From: an uncultured Eubacteriales bacterium
GTDB lineage: Bacteria; Bacillota; Clostridia; Oscillospirales; Acutalibacteraceae
NCBI GenBank assembly: GCA_900315605.1
Contig: OMZU01000027.1
Location: forward strand, 1 to 63,124
Length of the DNA stretch: 63,124 nt
Direction of reading: 5' to 3'
Below, in pieces: positions 1 to 8,027 of this stretch (the stretch's first letter is position 1; every line of letters starts with the position of its first letter). The notes beneath the pieces were generated by a model. The model did not search any database and was not told the origin of the DNA. It was given only the letters and a program-made list of their open reading frames with translations. Position numbers and translations under genes: made by a program.

Positions 1-70
1 CTATCCTCCATGTTGGTAAAGCAAAAAGCATTATACCATAATTATATTTGTTTTTTACACTCAATTTCAA
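1..70 (-). promoter_or_regulatory. Promoter and ribosome binding site of a leftward gene outside the window
   Basis: Read on the minus strand there is a -35 TTGAAA (70-65), an 18-base spacer and a -10 TATAAT (46-41). A second TATAAT lies at 35-30. A GGAGGATAG ribosome binding site reaches the window edge (9-1). The coding region starts just outside, so its product is unknown. Confidence 0.5.
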
Positions 71-190
71 ACTTGTACTTGACATTGGGTACACTCTAGG
101 TCGTGCAGACAGAATTTATCAATGATAAACGTTTGTTCCCGATGATATTTATATTTGATAAATATTTTTTTACCTTAACTAATCGTAGGT

Positions 191-205
191 GCGACCATTG
201 GTCGC
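191..205. repeat. Short palindromic repeat gcgaccattggtcgc, copy 1
   Basis: A 15-base near-perfect palindrome that recurs with the same or nearly the same sequence at 299, 23234, 27521 and 47131. Confidence 0.7.
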
Positions 206-298
206 CTTTGAACTAACTTCCCATTTTATATCAAACTGTTTTTTTAGGAACCATTGTTTACCCACAAGTCATCATATAACATGATCGTTTGGCGCACA

Positions 299-315
299 GG
301 CGACCAATGGTCGCC
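299..315. repeat. Short palindromic repeat, copy 2
   Basis: The sequence ggcgaccaatggtcgcc is a perfect-stem palindrome of the same family as 191-205, with the central bases inverted. Confidence 0.7.
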
Positions 316-391
316 CCTACAAAACGATATATAGAAAACATAATCAAAGAGGTGCTTATAAACATTTCCGAAACGTGATTGTCATATGGAA

Positions 392-552
392 GCATTTTCG
401 GGCAACCGACGTTTGATATAACCACCGACCTTTCTTCTCGGCGTAAAAAACTCGGCGTAAAAAACGTCATTAACAAACGTCGGCATTTTCGGGTCACCGA
501 CGTTTGATACATCACCGACCTTTCTTCTCGGCGTAAAAAACTCGGCGTAAAA
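392..552 (+). repeat. Tandem 91-bp repeat, about 1.8 copies
   Basis: Unit 1 (392-482) and unit 2 (from 483) share gcattttcggg, accgacgtttgata and a doubled ctcggcgtaaaaa block. The repeat ends about 120 bases before the start of the dockerin gene. A hairpin (554-582, arms around taac-gttttgtc) follows. No coding frame was found here, and the function is unknown. Confidence 0.75.
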
Positions 553-673
553 ATAACTGTTTTGTCATTGACAAAACGGTTATTGGTATTGTTTATCGGA
601 GTTTGTGCATTTATAATAAAAATACAAATATTCGGCATTGAAAATATATTTGATTTTGTGAAAGGAGAAACAA

Positions 674-2887
674 ATGAAAAAAATCGTATCAGCAATAATA
701 GCAGCATGTGTGCTCTTGTCTGCTTTTCCGATAACCGCGTTTGCGGCGAACGGTCCCAGTCAGTTTAAGTTTGGAGACTACTACCTCGCTTACATAAGCG
801 TGTATGACGTCGAGACCGATTCCGGCTTTAGGCTTTACGACCCCAACGCCGAGGTTTCTCAGCCTCCCGACGGAATAAGCTACGACCTTGCGACAAACAC
901 AATTACGCTTAACAATTTTAAGAAACCGCTTACCGAAATCTACACCAACATGATGGGCGACGATCTGCGGCTCACGATAAACGGCGAGTGCGAGCTTGGT
1001 CGTATTCTTATTTACGGCGACGGCTACGGCGGAAGCCTTACGATCGACGGCACAGGCACTCTCACCGTGAATGCCGACAAGAAAAACTACAGCGGGATCT
1101 CGCTCCTCGCCGAGACAAGCGATTCCACCCTGACCCTGGGCAAGGACGTTAAGGTGAATATCTACGGCAAGGAAATTGCCGTTATGATCAACGCCACCGC
1201 CTGCGACAGTCTTGACAAAGCGGTTGTTATGAAAAACGGCGATTCTCCCAAGGAATTTATCAAGGAGCGCATTGAGTACGACGAGCCGGAATATATTGAG
1301 ATCCTGCGCATTGAAGAGGGCTGGACAAGGCTTGAGGGCGTCAAGGTGACCCGCGCCTCTGACCCGGACGGCATTTATTGCGTGGAAATCTACGAGGAGG
1401 ACGGCGAGAAGCTTTATTTTGTCAAGAAGTTTGACGGTCTTGAGGGTTATGATGTTCTGACCCAGGACGTCAGCTTCAAGGTCGATCCGATGACCGAGGA
1501 AGAATTTGAAAGCTCGGAATATTCTATAGTTACCGACAACCTGCCGATACAGCTGCTCTACACCAACTATGAATATGAAAAAACTCACCGTGGCTGGGCG
1601 TCAAAGAGGGTTTATAACGCCGAGGATCCCGACGGGATCTACTGCGCAGGCTACGTGTGGTACGGAACCGGCTCAACCGACCGTGACCCCGACGAATACA
1701 TTATTTACCGTCTGATTTGGGACGAGGGTATGGACGGCTATGTCAGAGACGAAAGTCTGGAAACCCTGTACCTTGATGCGGACGAGTTTGCCGCTTCTCC
1801 GTATGAGATCGTTTATGACGAGATCAAAGAACCGCAGTACGTAAAATACTGGTACTACAACGAGCCGGGCGAGGACAATTATGAAGCGTCCGCTCAGGTC
1901 ATGAACTACTCCGAAGACCCCGACGGCATATACGTATTGTCATACACATATACGAGCACACACGGAAACGGGACCGTATCTACCGGATACTACATTGACG
2001 AGCTTTATTACGACGAGGAAAACGACTGCTATTACCGCGACCCCGACGGCGAGTTCGGAACAACAAGCTATGATATAAGCACCGAGGACTTTGAAACCTC
2101 AGGCTTCACCAAGGCATACACCACTACCTACAAGCCTCAGGAGATCCACTATCTGACCGAGGATTACAAGTTTGAGTATTACGCCTACAAGGGTGTACAG
2201 GCTTCAAACATCTACGATCCGGGTGCGGTCTACGTTGCAGAGGCTTACCATTCCGGCGACCCTGACACAACTCCGATCGAGGGCTACTATTTCCTCAGAT
2301 TAGTTTATGACGAGGCAAAGGGTCACTATTATGAGGACGAGGAATGCAGCATGGAAAAGCTTGCTGTTGACGAGCTTGAAGAAAACGGCTTCCGCATTGA
2401 GACCGCGGAGCAGCCGATCGATTTCTATTCCAGCGGTCTTGTTGAAAACTTCTCAATGCCGGTATACACCGACAGCGAGGGCAACCGCTATCTGGTAAGA
2501 GGCAACGAAGTTTATAACTACGGCGATTTCAGCATGATAGATTATTTCGGAAAGGTTATGTATGTTCCGGTTCTTAACACAGAGGTTTCTCTGAGCGACC
2601 TGACCGCGACAAAAATGCACTACGTGACCGACTTCTACAACTTCCACACCAAGGCAGGTGAATTTGCCTATGGTTCCGGCGACCAACCCGGCTACATCTT
2701 GGGCGACGTTGACGGCGACGGAGAAGTTACGATAAACGACGCAACAACTATACAGTATTACCTTGCGGAATTGCTGCAAGCTCCGCTGACAGAAACACAA
2801 AAACTGGCTGCGGATTTCAACAAAAACGGAATCATTGATATCAGCGACGCAACCATGATACAGTATTTACTCGCAGACTTGTTGTAA
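674..2887 (+). CDS. Secreted repeat protein with C-terminal type I dockerin
   Basis: This 737-aa protein begins with a signal peptide (MKKIVSAIIAACVLLSAFP, cleavage near AFAA), after an AAAGGAG ribosome binding site. Residues ~205-600 hold four to five imperfect units of about 90-100 residues. Each carries an aromatic-rich segment and most carry a DPDGIYC-like motif (for example SDPDGIYC, EDPDGIYC, EDPDGIYV). The last ~65 residues form a dockerin. There are two calcium-loop-like segments, GDVDGDGEVTINDAT and ADFNKNGIIDISDAT, each followed by an IQYYLA or IQYLLA helix. Dockerins bind cohesins, so attachment to a cell-surface scaffold is inferred. No catalytic domain was recognised. The repeat function is unknown. 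Confidence 0.85.
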   Translation: MKKIVSAIIAACVLLSAFPITAFAANGPSQFKFGDYYLAYISVYDVETDSGFRLYDPNAEVSQPPDGISYDLATNTITLNNFKKPLTEIYTNMMGDDLRLTINGECELGRILIYGDGYGGSLTIDGTGTLTVNADKKNYSGISLLAETSDSTLTLGKDVKVNIYGKEIAVMINATACDSLDKAVVMKNGDSPKEFIKERIEYDEPEYIEILRIEEGWTRLEGVKVTRASDPDGIYCVEIYEEDGEKLYFVKKFDGLEGYDVLTQDVSFKVDPMTEEEFESSEYSIVTDNLPIQLLYTNYEYEKTHRGWASKRVYNAEDPDGIYCAGYVWYGTGSTDRDPDEYIIYRLIWDEGMDGYVRDESLETLYLDADEFAASPYEIVYDEIKEPQYVKYWYYNEPGEDNYEASAQVMNYSEDPDGIYVLSYTYTSTHGNGTVSTGYYIDELYYDEENDCYYRDPDGEFGTTSYDISTEDFETSGFTKAYTTTYKPQEIHYLTEDYKFEYYAYKGVQASNIYDPGAVYVAEAYHSGDPDTTPIEGYYFLRLVYDEAKGHYYEDEECSMEKLAVDELEENGFRIETAEQPIDFYSSGLVENFSMPVYTDSEGNRYLVRGNEVYNYGDFSMIDYFGKVMYVPVLNTEVSLSDLTATKMHYVTDFYNFHTKAGEFAYGSGDQPGYILGDVDGDGEVTINDATTIQYYLAELLQAPLTETQKLAADFNKNGIIDISDATMIQYLLADLL

Positions 2888-2925
2888 TATACAGGTCATA
2901 TTTGAAATACACCCCAATAAAAAGG

Positions 2926-2962
2926 CTGCTGCAAGTCCAAAAGGTCTTGCAGCAGTCTTTTA
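2926..2962 (+). terminator. Rho-independent terminator of the dockerin gene
   Basis: Stem ctgctgcaag (2928-2937) and cttgcagcag (2947-2956), followed by a T-rich tail. Confidence 0.85.
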
Positions 2963-3125
2963 CTCCGGGCAGATGGCTCGGGTTTGATCCAAACCTCGGT
3001 TGCCCGAAAATGCCTTCATTTATTGATTGCGTTTTTACCTTACGTTGATTCAAAACTGTTGCCCATAAATGCATAATAATAATCTTTAATTTATTATCGT
3101 CGGTCAACTGTCGCGGCTTTCAATT

Positions 3126-3245
3126 AGGGCAATACCGCATAATTCCGGTGCGCGGATTGTGTAGTCAGATTTTTCGTCAGAATGTACAAATAATCAGTGT
3201 GCATACTGACGTATGGATACTGATTTTTGGGCAGTCTGACGGAAT
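3126..3245 (+). repeat. 165-bp palindromic-ended repeat, copy R1 (3' end missing)
   Basis: It starts with agggcaataccgcataattc and runs through the shared core (ttttcgtcaga, aataatcagtgtgcatactg, ggcagtctgacggaat). It then leaves the family consensus, so the right terminal arm is absent. It ends 17 bases before the -35 box of the next gene. Confidence 0.85.
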
Positions 3246-3261
3246 GTTGTCTGTTTTCTTA

Positions 3262-3290
3262 TTGTCTGAGCAGAAATTCTATGATATAAT
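3262..3290 (+). promoter_or_regulatory. Promoter of the tandem-HTH gene
   Basis: TTGTCT (3262-3267), a 17-base spacer and TATAAT (3285-3290). Transcription would start near 3297, which rules out an upstream start codon inside repeat R1. Confidence 0.65.
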
Positions 3291-3318
3291 AAAGGCAAAC
3301 ATGAAAGGCGGCTTTGTC

Positions 3319-5037
3319 ATGAGCTTTTGCGAAAATCTAAACGAATATTTGAATCAGCTTAATTGCAGCGGACGAAGGCTGGCGGAGCTTTCGGGGATCT
3401 CCGAGATCTCGATCAGCCGCTTTCGCCGAGGCGAGCGCGTTCCCGCGCGTGACAGCGACAAGCTCAAGAGCCTTGCGCACGGACTTTGCAAAGCCGCCGA
3501 AGCAGAGGGGATCAAGCTTGACGAAGAGTCGGTTCTGACAAAGCTTGCTTCATCTGCGCCCGAGGCGGATAAGCTGAACTATCCGGCGTTTCTCTCAAAC
3601 CTCAAAGCCGCGCTCTCTGCTCTTGGGATCACCAACAACGAGCTTGCGCGCGAGCTGAACTACGACCCGTCATATATATCCCGGATCCTTTCGGCACAGC
3701 GCAAGCCTGCCGACACAGGCAAATTTGCTTCCTCGGTCGCCGCCTTTATTGCCGAGCGATGCTCCGACTCAGATTCGCTTTCGCTGTTGAACGAGCTGTT
3801 CCCTGCTGATTTCAACTCCGCGTCGGGCAGCGCGCCCTCGGTCTCCGAGATCGTCAGCCGACTTTGTTCAACCGAGATCAAGCCGGAGCCCGAGCCGATA
3901 TTCAGCTTTTTGGAAAAGCTAGACGAATTTGACCTTAACGAATATCTTAAAGCAGTCCGCTTTGAGGTGCCAAACACCTTTGACGCCCCCAAAAATCTTC
4001 CCGAAATCAAGTCTTACTACGGCATTGAGGAAATGAAGCAGGGCGAGTTGGATTTCCTCAGATTAGCAGCAGCCTCCAAGGAAGGCGGCAATGTTTTTCT
4101 CTACACCGATATGCCGATGCACTCAATGGCAGCAGACAATGCGTTCACAAAAAAATGGATGCTCAGCATGGCAGCTATGCTGAAAAACGGACTGAACCTC
4201 CATGTTATACACGACGTGAACCGACCGCCCGAGGAAATGCTGATCGGACTTGAAAGCTATATACCAATGTATATGACCGGGTTGATCACTCCGTATTATC
4301 TAAAAAAGCCGCAGGGAGAGGTCTTTTTGCACCTGCTCAGAGTTGCCGATTCCGCTGCGCTGACAGGAGAGGCGATCTCGGGATATCATTCAACCGGAAG
4401 ATACACGCTGTATCAGTCCGAAAAGGACGTCGGTTTTTACCGCGGTCTGGCAGAGCTTCTGCTCAAAAAAGCCGCGCCGCTCATGAAGATTTATCGCGCC
4501 GACAAACAAAACGAATTTGACAAAGCCGTATCCTCGCTTCTCGGCTCAAGCGATGTAAAACTGATCTTATCCGGACTTCCGCTGTTTACAATAGACAAGG
4601 ATCTGCTTAAAAAAATCCTTATCAAAAACGGGGCCGACAGAGAAGCCGCAGACAAGCTCCTGCTTCGCAGGGAATATGAATTAAATATCGTTGAAAATCT
4701 GCTCAGCCGTCACAGCTTATCGCTTGAGATCCCGATACGCTGCGAAGCAGAGCAGGTCAGCCTGCCGGTTTGCTCGTCGTATTATGACAAAGAGATTTTC
4801 TACACTCCCGAGGAATATCAGGCGCACCTAAGCAGCACGCGTAAATTTGCCGCTGCAAGAGAAAACATGAGCCTTTTTGAGTCCTCGGTCCAGCCCTTTC
4901 AAAACATTCACATCACCGTTTCAAAGGGAAAGGGCGCGATAATCACCAAAGGCAACGCGCCGACCATCAATTTTGTTATCACTCACCCCAGGCTGGTCAG
5001 CGCGATCGAGAGCTTTAAGCCGCCGATCACAGATTAA
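3319..5037 (+). CDS. Tandem helix-turn-helix (XRE-type) regulator with a large unknown C-terminal domain
   Basis: I choose the ATG at 3319 because AAAGGCGG (3304-3311) lies just upstream and the promoter starts RNA near 3297. The longer open frame is repeat R1. The product is 572 aa. Two helix-turn-helix segments are visible. The first is around residues 5-50 (RRLAELSGISEISISRFRRG) and the second around 90-150 (NNELARELNYDPSYISRILS). The rest is a ~350-residue domain that includes HVIHDVNRPPEEMLIGLE and IPMYMTGLITPYYL. I recognise this only as conserved in clostridial HTH proteins of unknown function. The stop is 15 bases from the MATE exporter start, so the two are probably co-transcribed. 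The regulator may control export, but no ligand can be named. Confidence 0.8.
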   Translation: MSFCENLNEYLNQLNCSGRRLAELSGISEISISRFRRGERVPARDSDKLKSLAHGLCKAAEAEGIKLDEESVLTKLASSAPEADKLNYPAFLSNLKAALSALGITNNELARELNYDPSYISRILSAQRKPADTGKFASSVAAFIAERCSDSDSLSLLNELFPADFNSASGSAPSVSEIVSRLCSTEIKPEPEPIFSFLEKLDEFDLNEYLKAVRFEVPNTFDAPKNLPEIKSYYGIEEMKQGELDFLRLAAASKEGGNVFLYTDMPMHSMAADNAFTKKWMLSMAAMLKNGLNLHVIHDVNRPPEEMLIGLESYIPMYMTGLITPYYLKKPQGEVFLHLLRVADSAALTGEAISGYHSTGRYTLYQSEKDVGFYRGLAELLLKKAAPLMKIYRADKQNEFDKAVSSLLGSSDVKLILSGLPLFTIDKDLLKKILIKNGADREAADKLLLRREYELNIVENLLSRHSLSLEIPIRCEAEQVSLPVCSSYYDKEIFYTPEEYQAHLSSTRKFAAARENMSLFESSVQPFQNIHITVSKGKGAIITKGNAPTINFVITHPRLVSAIESFKPPITD

Positions 5038-5052
5038 CAAAGGCAGCACATT

Positions 5053-6429
5053 ATGAACAGTCAAAATATTTTGAGCCGGGCGATCAAGCTTTCGGTACCC
5101 ATCATGATCCAAAACGCAATAACAAACGCAGTCAGTCTTGTTGACCATATAATGGTCGGCAGCCTGGGCACGGAAGCGATGACCGCCGTTTCTATAGTCG
5201 GACAGCTTTTGTTTGTTTTCGCGCTTGCGATTTTCGGAGGCACCTCGGGCTCGGGGATCTACGCCGCCCAGTTCTACGGACAGGGAAACACCGAGGGTGT
5301 TCGCGCGGCAACAAGAATGAAAATTTGGGTCTGCATGTTCTGCACCCTTGCAGGAACCGCGCTTTTGCTTTTTGCAGACAGCTTTTTTATCAATTTGTAT
5401 CTTCACGGTCAAAGCACCGAGATCGACGCTCTGCTCACGCTTGACAAAGCCAAGGAATATCTGCACATCATGCTGCTCGGACTTCCGGCAATGGCGGTCA
5501 CACAGATCTATGCAAGCTCCCTGCGCGAAACCGGCGAGAGCGTAAAGCCTATGGCGGCAGGCATTGTTTCTGTTGCGGCAGACATCATTTTGAACTGGCT
5601 GTTGATTTACGGCAGCCTGGGCTTTCCGAAAATGGGCGTTGCAGGAGCCGCCGTTGCAACGGTGATCGCAAGATATATCGAAGCTGTTGTGCTTGTGGCA
5701 TGGTCGTACCTAAGACGAAAAAACCACCCGTTCATCATCGGCTTGTGGCGCACTTTGCTGATCCCGCGCGAGCTTTGCCGCACGATGCTTGTAAAAACCA
5801 TCCCGATATTCCTCAATGAATTTTTGTGGGCGGCAGGCATAGCCGCGCTCACACAATGCTACTCGATCCGCGGACTTGAGGTGGTTGCCGGCATAAACAT
5901 TTCAAACGCCCTGTGCAACCTGCTCAACGTGGTTTTTGTCGCGCTGGGACACGCAGTCGGAATACTTATCGGACACACCCTGGGCGCAGGAGCCTTTGAA
6001 CGAGCCAAAAAGGAATCCTTTACGCTGACATGGTTCACCGCCGTGATCTGTTTGGGACTGACCGCAATACTCATCATGCTTTCGGGCGTATTTCCAAATG
6101 TTTACGACACCACCGACGAGGTGCGAGATTTGGCGACCGATTTTATAATCGTGACTGCGTTGTTCTTCCCGGTGCAGGGAATTTTGAACACGCTGTATTT
6201 TACGCTGCGCTCCGGCGGAAAAACGCTTGTCACCTTTATCTTTGACAGCGTGTTCTCATGGACGGTCACAATGCCGCTTGCCCTCGCGCTGTGCTTTTTG
6301 ACCGATATGAATATTATCGCCGTTTATGCGATCGTTCAGTCGGCAGACATCATCAAAATAATAATAGGCGCAGTGATGATAAAAAAGGGTATCTGGGTAA
6401 GCAACCTTACCGAAGAATTTACAGCGTGA
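5053..6429 (+). CDS. MATE family efflux transporter
   Basis: A 458-aa polytopic membrane protein with about 12 hydrophobic segments and the typical MATE opening (SVPIMIQNAITNAVSLVDHI, then GTEAMTAVSIVGQ). The second half repeats the pattern, as expected for the two six-helix bundles. Members export drugs, dyes or metabolites by sodium or proton antiport. The substrate cannot be told from sequence. It follows the tandem-HTH gene by 15 bases, so a two-gene regulator-exporter operon is likely. The length is normal for the family. Confidence 0.93.
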   Translation: MNSQNILSRAIKLSVPIMIQNAITNAVSLVDHIMVGSLGTEAMTAVSIVGQLLFVFALAIFGGTSGSGIYAAQFYGQGNTEGVRAATRMKIWVCMFCTLAGTALLLFADSFFINLYLHGQSTEIDALLTLDKAKEYLHIMLLGLPAMAVTQIYASSLRETGESVKPMAAGIVSVAADIILNWLLIYGSLGFPKMGVAGAAVATVIARYIEAVVLVAWSYLRRKNHPFIIGLWRTLLIPRELCRTMLVKTIPIFLNEFLWAAGIAALTQCYSIRGLEVVAGINISNALCNLLNVVFVALGHAVGILIGHTLGAGAFERAKKESFTLTWFTAVICLGLTAILIMLSGVFPNVYDTTDEVRDLATDFIIVTALFFPVQGILNTLYFTLRSGGKTLVTFIFDSVFSWTVTMPLALALCFLTDMNIIAVYAIVQSADIIKIIIGAVMIKKGIWVSNLTEEFTA

Positions 6430-6485
6430 CGCTACACCCGGCAGTGTGACGCTGCACCCGGCTCCGCCTATATTTGCCTTTTCCT

Positions 6486-6512
6486 TAAGGCAACACCGCA
6501 TTACTGATCTGT
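6486..6512. repeat. Single end of the 165-bp repeat family
   Basis: The sequence ttaaggcaacaccgcatta matches the terminal arm of the family, but the core and second arm are missing. Two direct copies of gtgacgct-cacccggc lie just upstream (6427-6463). Confidence 0.5.
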
Positions 6513-6519
6513 GTTAATT

Positions 6520-6798
6520 CTATTTTCCAAACAGATCCGAATGTGAACCTGTTGCAGTTGCAGTCAGAATAAGTATATTTTCCTTTATTTGATAAATAAG
6601 CAGCCAATCCGGCTCTATATGACATTCTCTGAAGTCTTTTAAACTGCCTGTCAGTTGATGGTCATGGTTTTTATCAGGCAATGGTTGTCCATTTGCCAAA
6701 ACGTCAAGCACTGCCGTAAGCTTTGATATATCCTTTCCTCGCTTCCGCATTTGCTTCACGTTACGTTTCATTTCATTGGTAAACTCAATTTGATACAC
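6520..6798 (-). CDS. RelE/YafQ-type toxin of a type II toxin-antitoxin pair
   Basis: A 92-aa protein matching the YafQ/RelE mRNA interferase family. It opens with IEFTNEMKRNVKQMRKRG, has LPDKNHDHQLTGSLKDFREC in the middle, and ends with a DWLLIYQI strand and a TATGSHSDLF tail. In YafQ, ribosome-dependent mRNA cleavage depends on conserved His residues near the middle and C-terminus. Candidate His residues are visible in NHDHQL, ECHIEPDW and GSHSDL. The start lies 3 bases after the antitoxin stop, the usual arrangement for translational coupling. Confidence 0.92.
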   Translation of the reverse strand: MYQIEFTNEMKRNVKQMRKRGKDISKLTAVLDVLANGQPLPDKNHDHQLTGSLKDFRECHIEPDWLLIYQIKENILILTATATGSHSDLFGK

Positions 6799-6801
6799 AA
6801 A

Positions 6802-7062
6802 TCATTCCTCCAACATAGCTTTTACCGCTTCCTCAGCCGAGTTGTAGGGACCATGTAGGTTCACCCGGTTGCGGGTGTCGTAAACAGCCTGACGAAAGCT
6901 TTCCGGCAGGGAATGGCGCACCTCAAACGGCAATCCGTTATTTTCAACAGCGACTGTCAAAAAAATCCTGACGGCAGTTGAAGTATCTAAGCCCAGACTT
7001 GAAAAAAGCGTATCTGCCTGTGCTTTAAGCTCATCGTTTACTCTAACCTGTATATTAGCCAT
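6802..7062 (-). CDS. DinJ/RelB-type antitoxin
   Basis: An 86-aa protein that starts at MANIQVRVNDELKAQAD. The start is set by a GGAGGAAT ribosome binding site a few bases upstream. A longer frame upstream lacks such a site. The N-terminus is a ribbon-helix-helix DNA-binding fold (VRVNDELKAQADTLFSSLGL, then DTSTAVRIFLTVAV). The C-terminal half should wrap the toxin. The pair is likely self-repressed at the promoter upstream (7094-7122). The neighbours are AT-rich and look accessory. Confidence 0.92.
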   Translation of the reverse strand: MANIQVRVNDELKAQADTLFSSLGLDTSTAVRIFLTVAVENNGLPFEVRHSLPESFRQAVYDTRNRVNLHGPYNSAEEAVKAMLEE

Positions 7063-7093
7063 AGTGATTCCTCCGTAATAGTATTTCAATAAT

Positions 7094-7122
7094 ATTTTAT
7101 TACTCTATTAATGATTTGTCAA
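7094..7122 (-). promoter_or_regulatory. Promoter of the toxin-antitoxin operon
   Basis: On the minus strand, TTGACA (7122-7117), a 17-base spacer and TAAAAT (7099-7094). A loose inverted repeat (AATAG to CTATT) surrounds the -10 region and could be the autoregulatory operator. Confidence 0.65.
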
Positions 7123-7197
7123 TACAAATTTCCATTTTTATGATTAAATCAATACCACACATCTAAACCGAGCGGTATTGTTTTATTTAAATAACAC

Positions 7198-7226
7198 TTG
7201 ACAAAAGTTTTTATGTGATATATTAT
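7198..7226 (+). promoter_or_regulatory. Promoter of the frameshifted secreted gene
   Basis: TTGACA (7198-7203), a 17-base spacer and TATTAT (7221-7226), about 60 bases before the ATG. Confidence 0.65.
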
Positions 7227-7286
7227 CATTGCAACATGTTGTTAAATACTATTACAAAAAAATATTTACAATGAGGGTTAATCCCT

Positions 7287-7793
7287 ATGAAAAAAATTGT
7301 AGCTATTCTTCTATCTATTTCATTAATTCTGAATATTTCGGTCACTTGTATGGCTATGGAAGAAAAGAATTATAGTCCAAATATATCATCTGAGACTTAC
7401 GAAATTGAATTATCTCTTAATGACTTAGAAAAAGGAATAGATGTGTATGCTATACAAAATGCAGATGGATGTATAGAAATTGTTAAATCAAACGAAACAC
7501 AAGTCAATAATAGAAGTGCTTCAACCGTTGCAACTTTTCATGTAGGTTTAACAAGAGTACAAACAAATAAAGGAATACTGACTTGGAATGCAGTAATGCC
7601 ACAATTAAAAAAGTCACTGGTACAATTTATTGTAAATCAACAAGTGGTTTATTCCCAACAACATACTGTTCAACATCCATTATATGTCCATACCTTGACG
7701 GAACAGAAGGACGCGCAAGCGGAGGAACATCGTCATTTTACATACCATCACCAATTTCATCCATTAGAGTTGGATATTCAAACGTATATTTAA
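7287..7793 (+). pseudogene. Small secreted protein gene, frameshifted
   Basis: A signal peptide (MKKIVAILLSISLILNISVT, cleavage near CMAME) is followed by ~85 residues of plausible secreted protein up to about TWNAV (near 7595). After that the original frame turns into His/Gln-rich nonsense. The frame one base back continues a better protein: CSNATIKKVTGTIYCKSTSG, then CPYLDGTEGRASGG and ISSIRVGYSNVYL. This fits a one-base deletion around 7570-7600. Repeat R2 starts at 7792, so the 3' end may also have been cut off. The family is not recognised. A sequencing error is an alternative to true decay. Confidence 0.6.
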
Positions 7794-7956
7794 GGCAATA
7801 CCACATAATTCAGGTGTGCGGATTGCGCAGTCAGATTTTTCGTCAGAGTGGACAAATAATCAGTGTGCATACTGTCGTATGGATACTGATTTTTGGGCAG
7901 TCTGACGGAATAATATGCAAGCAAGGCGTGCGCCGCGAATTGTGCGGTGTTGCCTT
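7792..7956 (+). repeat. 165-bp palindromic-ended repeat, copy R2 (complete)
   Basis: A full copy from aaggcaataccacataattc to aattgtgcggtgttgcctt. The ends form inverted arms (aaggcaataccaca against tgcggtgttgcctt). No open frame with a plausible start or protein is present. Confidence 0.9.
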
Positions 7957-8027
7957 AAAATCCATAACAAATTTAATATATTTTGGAAGTGGAAGTTCGG
8001 TTGTAAACAAATAATAAAAGGTGCAAA

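Noticed and set aside
689-1588. 299-codon minus-strand frame over the dockerin gene
   Set aside because: It is antisense to a gene with a signal peptide and dockerin. It shows no protein-like motif.
2968-3010. tRNA-like cgggtttgatccaaacc hairpin
   Set aside because: It lacks an anticodon arm and acceptor stem. It is only a nested hairpin of unknown role.
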